Positions 58,886 through 64,000 of a DNA stretch of 64,000 nt are shown piece after piece. The stretch covers positions 3,224,001 to 3,288,000 of the forward strand of contig CBDFGV010000003.1 of the NCBI GenBank assembly GCA_965247245.1. Reading direction: 5' to 3'. The position numbers and the translations under genes were made by a program. Source of the DNA: Tectiglobus sp965247245 (GTDB lineage Bacteria > Pseudomonadota > Alphaproteobacteria > Rhizobiales > Hyphomicrobiaceae). The notes under the pieces were generated by a model. The model worked only from the letters and a program-made list of their open reading frames with translations, was not told the origin of the DNA and did no database searches. Numbering within the stretch: the stretch's first letter is position 1; every line of letters starts with the position of its first letter.

Positions 58886-60586
58886 TCAGGTTGCCATCGC
58901 AACATCACCAGGCGCAGCAGGGCTGACCGGATCACCAATCTGCAGAGGCTCAGCATCAAACTGCAATCCTTGATCCGCTGCCATCAGGAGCATGGCCCGC
59001 TCCGCCAAGGCCGTGATCGTCAATAGCGGATTAACCCCAAGCGATCTGGGCACAACCGCGCCATCGATAACGTAAAGGCCGGGATGAACGGCCGTCGAAT
59101 GCGCACCGCTTCCGCCCGCGAACACGCGACCGCGATGATCAACGACGCCAGAATCTGCATCGCTGCCCATCGCACAACCACCGAGTGGATGCGCAGTCGC
59201 CGGTTGATGCCCCATCACTGAACCGGCCAGTGGGTTCTTCACGTACGACCCGCCGACATTGCCCACCATCTCGCTGAGGACAGAGTCGAGACGCTCATAG
59301 ACCGGCTCTTTCTCTGCTTCTGGCCAGGATATCGTCGTCGCATCACCGTTGAGGACAATGCGGCCTGAGGCCGAGTCATGCGACACCGCGAAGAAGGTTT
59401 GCAGACTAGCCAACGGTCCCTTGTAAACACCGCTGATCAGGCTCTTCAATGCGCCAAGCAATCGTCCGTTGGGAACAAACATAACCGGCAGTATTGGCGC
59501 CAGAGCCGATGGCAAAGCACCTTCCTGCACACGCAATTCTTGATTGACGTCTTCCGCGTCGTCGTACTCGTACTGCCCGGTCACCGAAGCGCCAACCGGC
59601 TCCAGACCGTCCTTCAGCGGATGCCCGACACCGATTGCATTGACCGGAACTTTTGCGCCGTACCCAAAAGCAATGATGTCGCCATTTGCTGAGAAACGCT
59701 CGCCCAGGCGATCTGACAGCGCCAGCCCATTCTCTCGCGACCGCAACAGAATTTCTGTGGATCCAAGCGTGCCCGCAGACAGGATGACGGTTCCGGCATT
59801 GACGACAATCTGGCTGTCGCCTTGCGCTCCAGAGCCATCCATGTTCGTGAGCGTGACAACCCACCCGTCAGCCGCTTTCTCAACGTGGGAGACGCGTGCG
59901 TATGTGAACAACTCTGCGCCGTGACGTACGGCATCGGGCAGATAGGTCAACGCCACCGTGTTCTTGGCGCCGACATTGCAACCACCACAGCAATCACCGC
60001 ACCGCGTACAGGCAGGCTGAGCAATTCCGCCGGAGCTAACGGTGTCTTCATAGCTGACAACCGTCTCTGGGGCGACTACTCGCCCAGGCATGGTTTCCGT
60101 CGCGGTTGTCAGCGATCGGAACTTGGTCTGCTCTTCTGCCTTAGGATCTGATGCTGGTGAAAGCCATTGACGGGCCCGGCGATAACCTTCGTCGAGCAAG
60201 CCGTCCTGGACGATCTGGCCCGGCCACACTGGGTCCGTGAACACGCGTTGATCGGGACGCAGTGCTACGCCGGCGTTGACCAGCGATCCGCCGCCCAGAC
60301 CGCGCCCGACCAGCACATGCATGTCATCACCGAGACGCACATCGTAAAGGCCGGTCTCAGAGCCGAGGCTCATGCGTTTGCCGGTGACCCGCATCTCATT
60401 GCGCATATCTGGAAAGCGGGATGGAAATTCACCGGTCACAACTTCCCGACCGCGCTCCAACACGGCGACAGTCTTGCCGGCGCGCGACAGACGCGACGCT
60501 GATACGCCACCGCCATAGCCGGAGCCGACAATGACCACGTCATAGTGGGGCTTGATGTGATCGAGTGATTTTGCGAGCCGGGTCAC
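58886..60586 (-). CDS. GMC family oxidoreductase with cysteine-rich insert (cholesterol-oxidase-like)
   Basis: A 566-aa FAD enzyme. The dinucleotide fold is VVIVGSGYGGGVSASRLSRAG near residues 17-37, and the C-terminal GMC domain ends with HPLGGCAMGSDADSGVVDHRGRVF and SLGVNPLLTITALAERA. Residues 193-203 hold a five-cysteine cluster (C193, C196, C199, C200, C203) followed by NVGAKNT. The arrangement suggests a bound metal or iron-sulfur centre seen in this subgroup; that is inference. The start codon is GTG at 60586. Substrates of relatives include sterols, alcohols and sugars. No cytochrome or gamma subunit is next to it. Confidence 0.85.
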   Translation of the reverse strand: MTRLAKSLDHIKPHYDVVIVGSGYGGGVSASRLSRAGKTVAVLERGREVVTGEFPSRFPDMRNEMRVTGKRMSLGSETGLYDVRLGDDMHVLVGRGLGGGSLVNAGVALRPDQRVFTDPVWPGQIVQDGLLDEGYRRARQWLSPASDPKAEEQTKFRSLTTATETMPGRVVAPETVVSYEDTVSSGGIAQPACTRCGDCCGGCNVGAKNTVALTYLPDAVRHGAELFTYARVSHVEKAADGWVVTLTNMDGSGAQGDSQIVVNAGTVILSAGTLGSTEILLRSRENGLALSDRLGERFSANGDIIAFGYGAKVPVNAIGVGHPLKDGLEPVGASVTGQYEYDDAEDVNQELRVQEGALPSALAPILPVMFVPNGRLLGALKSLISGVYKGPLASLQTFFAVSHDSASGRIVLNGDATTISWPEAEKEPVYERLDSVLSEMVGNVGGSYVKNPLAGSVMGHQPATAHPLGGCAMGSDADSGVVDHRGRVFAGGSGAHSTAVHPGLYVIDGAVVPRSLGVNPLLTITALAERAMLLMAADQGLQFDAEPLQIGDPVSPAAPGDVAMAT

Positions 60587-60723
60587 GTGTCAGTCGAACC
60601 TATTATACAGTGATGCCGCTTGATTGAACCGCTGCAACATAATCACCCCACGGCCAAACGGCCAGGAGGCAACTGGCATCAGTTCGCGACGTGGTTACCG
60701 CAGCGTTCATCCGATCAAGTCAG

Positions 60724-61422
60724 TCAAAGGTCTGCGGCACGCTTTGCCGAACGCGCATACCCATCATTGAGGTCAAGCAGTCGATCGAACCAAGACGCCA
60801 CATTCGACCCGGAATCCAACGGCGAATCCGGACACACCATGTAAGGCCACATCAAGGTGCCAAACAGCACATAGTCCGCATAGCTTGGTCCGTCCCCACC
60901 AAAGAATTTCTGTTTACCGAACAGATCTTCGGCTGGCCGCAGGGCTGCTGTCAGAGCTGCCTTCTCAGCGACCGGGTCTTTGGACAGTTCTTCGAGCTTG
61001 GACTTCAGCATCTTCTCGCGGCTTTCGCGGAAGTAGGTCTTATCCTTCTCGTGAATGATCTTGAAGACATTCATAACAGCAATCGCGCGCATTGGTGCGA
61101 AAACGCTGAAATTGCACCAGGCCTCGACGAACTGAGCGTTGGCCTTGGCGGCAGCATCCTTCATTAACGGCGGTCTGTCGGGATATGTCTCATCAAGATA
61201 GGCAGCGATGGCCGAGCTTTCGTTGACCCACTTTTCTCCATCAACGATCACAGGAACTCGCGGTTGCCCTGTTTTTTCGATCAGCTCTTTGTCCGTGAAA
61301 TGCCAAGGCACACTCTCAACATCGAGCCCCTTATGGCGCAACGCCATGCGAATACGCCAGCAATAGGGACTGAAGAAGACCTGCCTGGTCGCGTCAGTCA
61401 GATCGTAAAGCTGAATTGTCAT
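60724..61422 (-). CDS. Glutathione S-transferase family protein
   Basis: A 232-aa GST-fold protein. The N-terminal thioredoxin-like domain (TIQLYDLTDATRQVFFSPYCWRIRMALRHKGLDVESVPW) has the ASPYCW-like motif of the omega/beta types. The segment GQPRVPVIVDGEKWVNESSAIAAYLDETYPDRPP supplies the cis-Pro and glutathione-binding ES. The remaining 140 residues are the helical C-domain. The protein probably conjugates or reduces with glutathione. GGGA lies before the ATG. It is single on its strand between the GMC and transporter genes. Confidence 0.92.
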   Translation of the reverse strand: MTIQLYDLTDATRQVFFSPYCWRIRMALRHKGLDVESVPWHFTDKELIEKTGQPRVPVIVDGEKWVNESSAIAAYLDETYPDRPPLMKDAAAKANAQFVEAWCNFSVFAPMRAIAVMNVFKIIHEKDKTYFRESREKMLKSKLEELSKDPVAEKAALTAALRPAEDLFGKQKFFGGDGPSYADYVLFGTLMWPYMVCPDSPLDSGSNVASWFDRLLDLNDGYARSAKRAADL

Positions 61423-61568
61423 GATTCCCGCCCCGTTATGCGTTCGTTTCTGCAGCCGAACATGGCGCTCGCGGCGCGATAGCGCAAGTGACGGATTGGT
61501 CGCGATCTGATTGACTGTAAGCCCTTTCTCAAATCAACTTGCCTCTCCAACATCGCCGCACCTCAACT

Positions 61569-62321
61569 ATGCCGATCACCGCCGAATCGATAGCCCTCGT
61601 TGCAGCGACCTACTTCTTCGCCGGCATCGTCAAAGGAGTGACCGGCCTTGGCGTACCGATCATCGGTGTTGCCTTCACGGCACCTGTCATAGGCATGCAG
61701 GCAGCCGTCGCCCTGGTGCTGGGACCAAGTGTGCTCACCAACGTGTGGCAGGCCGTGGTCGGCGGCAATATGCTCGTGATCATTCGTCGAATATGGCCCC
61801 TGCTTTTGACGTCATGCATCGGGATCTGGTTCGGCAGCGGCATTCTCGCCGCAGCAGACGGCCAGTATCTCTTACTTTTCCTTGGCGCTCTCCTGATCGT
61901 CTATTCCGTTATTGCACTCATTCGGGCGCGACTGCCATCACCGGGTCGACACGAAGGCTGGCTGACACCGGTGCTCGGTGTCCCCGCCGGCATCGTCTAT
62001 GGGATGACTGGCAGTTACATGGTGCCCGGCACGCTCTACATCCAGTCGCTCGGTATGCCGCGCGATATGTTCGTTCAGGCTCTCGGCATTGCTTTCGTCA
62101 TCGTCTCTCTGATGCTCTCCGGTGCCATGCTCCAGCGGGCCATACTCACGCCTGAACTAATCGCCATGACAATTGGAGCTGTTGCGCCCTGTGTTCTTGG
62201 CATGTTGGCCGGGCAGAGGATGAGGACGTACCTCACAGAAGAACAATTCACGCGCATCGTCCTGATCGTCATCCTGCTCACAGGGATCTACATGATAACG
62301 CGCGTTACACTTCAATTGTGA
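61569..62321 (+). CDS. TauE/SafE (TSUP) family membrane transporter
   Basis: A 250-aa protein with about eight transmembrane segments and the family signature FFAGIVKGVTGLGVPIIGVAFTAPVIGMQAAVALVLGPSVLTNVWQ, with its paired glycine-rich GTGLG loop. A second half repeat (LTPVLGVPAGIVYGMTGSYMVPGTLYIQSLG) follows. TSUP carriers move sulfite, sulfoacetate or other organic anions out of the cell. Specificity cannot be read here. I start at the ATG at 61569; the frame is open 30 bp further to a TTG, with no Shine-Dalgarno sequence in either place. Confidence 0.88.
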   Translation: MPITAESIALVAATYFFAGIVKGVTGLGVPIIGVAFTAPVIGMQAAVALVLGPSVLTNVWQAVVGGNMLVIIRRIWPLLLTSCIGIWFGSGILAAADGQYLLLFLGALLIVYSVIALIRARLPSPGRHEGWLTPVLGVPAGIVYGMTGSYMVPGTLYIQSLGMPRDMFVQALGIAFVIVSLMLSGAMLQRAILTPELIAMTIGAVAPCVLGMLAGQRMRTYLTEEQFTRIVLIVILLTGIYMITRVTLQL

Positions 62322-62411
62322 ACCAACCGCCGCACGCATCAAGAATCGGGTCGCAAATGAGGCCGACGATCGGCATGCTGACGCTGCAAGAAACTCGAAC
62401 GGCGCAAATGC

Positions 62412-63134
62412 ATGAAGACCAAGACATCAACAACCGCGGACCGCATCTTGAAACTCGACTGGCCCAGCATCCAATCTGAGCTCAATCAATATGGTGCAGC
62501 GCGACTGAGTTCCTTGCTGACTGCAAAGGATTGCGCCTCTATCGCAAGCCGTTATGACCATGATGACGAGTTTCGCAGCCACATTCATATGGCACGCCAC
62601 GGCTTTGGACGGGGCGAGTACAAGTACTGGTCCTATCCGCTACCCGACATCGTTCAGGACCTGAGAACAGCGTTGTATGCTCCACTTGCCAGTGTCGCCA
62701 ACGACTGGCGGAATGCTCTCGGGTACGAGAAACCCTTCCCCGCATCGCTCGACGAGTATCTCGATCGCTGCCATGCTGCCGACCAGTCCAGGCCAACACC
62801 ACTTTTACTCAAGTACGGAGAGGGAGACTACAACTGCCTGCATCAGGATCTTTACGGCGAAAACGTCTTCCCACTGCAAGTCGCCATTCTCTTGTCGGAA
62901 CCCAACCAAGACTTCACTGGCGGTGAGTTTGTCCTGACAGAACAACGTCCGCGTATGCAATCCCGTGCAGAAGTGATACCGCTTGGTCAGGGCGATGCCG
63001 TCATCTTTGCTGTCAATGCACGGCCGGTCCAAGGCACAAAGGGTACCTATCGAGTGAAGATGCGCCACGGCGTCAGTCGCCTCCGCAGTGGAACACGCTA
63101 CACGATGGGCATCATTTTTCATGACGGCGCCTAA
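62412..63134 (+). CDS. 2OG-Fe(II) oxygenase
   Basis: A 240-aa non-heme iron enzyme of the prolyl-hydroxylase-type superfamily. The iron triad is His144 and Asp146 (HQD) with distal His219 in MRHGVSRLRSGTRYTMGI, where Arg229 should bind the 2-oxoglutarate carboxylate. The start LKLDWPSIQSELNQYGAARLSSLLTAKDC and DYNCLHQDLYGENVFPLQVAILLSEPNQDFTGGEFVL match a widespread bacterial group that resembles AlkB/prolyl hydroxylase folds; its substrate is unknown. It begins 90 bp after the TauE/SafE gene on the same strand and may be cotranscribed. Confidence 0.88.
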   Translation: MKTKTSTTADRILKLDWPSIQSELNQYGAARLSSLLTAKDCASIASRYDHDDEFRSHIHMARHGFGRGEYKYWSYPLPDIVQDLRTALYAPLASVANDWRNALGYEKPFPASLDEYLDRCHAADQSRPTPLLLKYGEGDYNCLHQDLYGENVFPLQVAILLSEPNQDFTGGEFVLTEQRPRMQSRAEVIPLGQGDAVIFAVNARPVQGTKGTYRVKMRHGVSRLRSGTRYTMGIIFHDGA

Positions 63135-63157
63135 CGCTGCAACTTGCTTGCTGCCGG

Positions 63158-64000
63158 CTAAGCGCCAGGTATCCGCACCAGCAGTGGCCAGGGACTGGCC
63201 TCGGTGTCTGGTTCGATAGTGACTTCGATCAGAGCAGGCACATCCTCTGCGATCGCCTGCTTGAGAGCTGGACGAAGTTCCTCCGGGCTACTCACGCGAT
63301 AACCCTTTGCTCCAAAACTCTTGGCAAGCATCATGAAATCCGGGTTCTGCAGCTCGACCGCATTGGTGCGGTTGTTGAACAGATTCTTTTGATCACGCCG
63401 CACGTTGCCGTAAGCCGAATTGTTGAACACCAAAGCGACAACGCCGATCTTCTCCTGCACAGCAGTTGCCAACTCCTGAACAGCAAACATGAAACCACCG
63501 TCGCCGAGCACGGACACCACAGCCTTGTCCGGGTTGGCAATCTTCACACCGAGCGCCGTCGGGTAGCCGTAACCCAGCGTCCCCTGGTAGCCGCACGTCA
63601 CATAAGTCCGGGGTTCGTATGCCCGCCAGCCGAAGTAACTGGTGTAAACGACCTGGCATAGATCATCGACAAAGAACCCGTCGCGCGGCAGCACGTCCCG
63701 AATGACATTCAGATAACTCATCTGCGGTTGGATCGCGTTGACTGCCTCTCGCGTTTCCTCAGACGCAGACTTGATCCGCTTCTTGGCGCCCGTTTTGGAT
63801 TTGCTGTCACCGAGCGCATCAATTAGCGCCTGCGTACCATCGACAGCGTCTGCAACAATCGGTACATGCGGCTTGAGGCGACGCATCTCTGCACCATCAA
63901 CGTCAATTCGAATGACGTGCGGTGGTGCTGTCGGACTTTGGATCATTGTCCGCATGCCCGTCCAACGCATGTACTGCAGCTCAAGGCGGCTCCCAATCCC
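63158..64000 (-). CDS. Thiamine diphosphate-dependent enzyme, acetolactate-synthase-like (N-terminus beyond window)
   Basis: The last 280 codons of a larger enzyme, open through the right edge. The first visible residues (GIGSRLELQYMRW) are the end of the central domain. The C-terminal TPP-binding domain reads GTLGYGYPTALGVKIANPDKAVVSVLGDGGFMFAVQELATAVQEKIGVVALVFNNSAYGNVRRDQ. The GDGG...NN pattern binds Mg and TPP. The acetolactate synthase or benzoylformate decarboxylase type is plausible. It is the only member here and shows no small regulatory subunit nearby. It abuts the 2OG oxygenase gene 3' to 3'. Confidence 0.88.
   Translation of the reverse strand, partial: GIGSRLELQYMRWTGMRTMIQSPTAPPHVIRIDVDGAEMRRLKPHVPIVADAVDGTQALIDALGDSKSKTGAKKRIKSASEETREAVNAIQPQMSYLNVIRDVLPRDGFFVDDLCQVVYTSYFGWRAYEPRTYVTCGYQGTLGYGYPTALGVKIANPDKAVVSVLGDGGFMFAVQELATAVQEKIGVVALVFNNSAYGNVRRDQKNLFNNRTNAVELQNPDFMMLAKSFGAKGYRVSSPEELRPALKQAIAEDVPALIEVTIEPDTEASPWPLLVRIPGA

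Overview
The window is chromosomal DNA of an alphaproteobacterium, most likely near the Hyphomicrobiales/Rhodospirillales part of the class. The main evidence is the left-hand block on the minus strand, rpmH - rnpA - yidC - engB - argB - pyrimidine 5'-nucleotidase, a gene order typical of that class. The protein families also fit: LtnD-type dehydrogenase, PrtD/PrtE-type secretion, CaiB/BaiF transferases and paired SPFH proteins. Genes are dense. There is no rRNA, CRISPR array, insertion sequence or recognisable prophage.

Layout. 1-7150: the rpmH-argB housekeeping block, interrupted by a plus-strand gene (1741-3669) for a Clp-N-domain/proline-rich/membrane-anchored protein of unknown function. 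7328-13078: a DUF547 exported protein, a TVP38 membrane protein overlapping a mercuric-reductase-like flavoprotein, an orphan sensor kinase and an LtnD-like dehydrogenase, facing ilvA. 14702-23137: a secretion island with a type I ABC transporter and adaptor, a TPR/ATP-grasp protein, an MFS carrier and a large RTX/DUF4114 calcium-binding protein that is the obvious cargo. 23482-27189: a luciferase-like oxidoreductase and two SPFH genes (prohibitin-like and slipin) around a small membrane protein. 27190-27946: about 600 bp without a protein gene but rich in inverted repeats, then two adjacent tRNA-like genes with abnormal anticodon loops. 28131-36103: an acyl-CoA island (acyl-CoA dehydrogenase, MFE-like SDR, CaiB/BaiF CoA transferase, cupin, two hotdog thioesterases, an acyl-CoA carboxylase carboxyltransferase subunit without its biotin subunit, an Asp-nucleophile hydrolase). 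36221-41088: a CxPSR sulfatase, an SDR, a PPOX-type putative F420 enzyme, an ORF6N-domain protein and a second LLM/F420-type oxidoreductase.

41177-47425: gamma-glutamyltransferase and a fused 5-oxoprolinase/hydantoinase, which fit together as glutathione or gamma-glutamyl breakdown, with rpe between them. 47706-51461: a four-gene operon of an unknown 173-aa protein, PspA, a YqiJ-like protein and a YqiK flotillin, a membrane-stress/microdomain module. 51589-55175: an alpha/beta hydrolase, a lipoprotein-like NamZ (DUF1343) muramidase and a Crp/Fnr regulator. 55498-58885: a MarR-EmrA operon divergent from EmrB, with a palindromic operator between. 58886-64000: a GMC oxidoreductase with a five-cysteine insert, a GST, a TauE/SafE transporter, a 2OG-Fe(II) oxygenase and the C-terminal part of a TPP enzyme that runs off the edge.

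The observations most worth following are the tRNA-like pair with its structured flank, the ATP-grasp protein tied to the type I secretion genes, the Clp-N protein in the engB-argB gap, and the uncharacterised first gene of the PspA/flotillin operon. All functional calls rest on reading motifs by eye; no database search was run.
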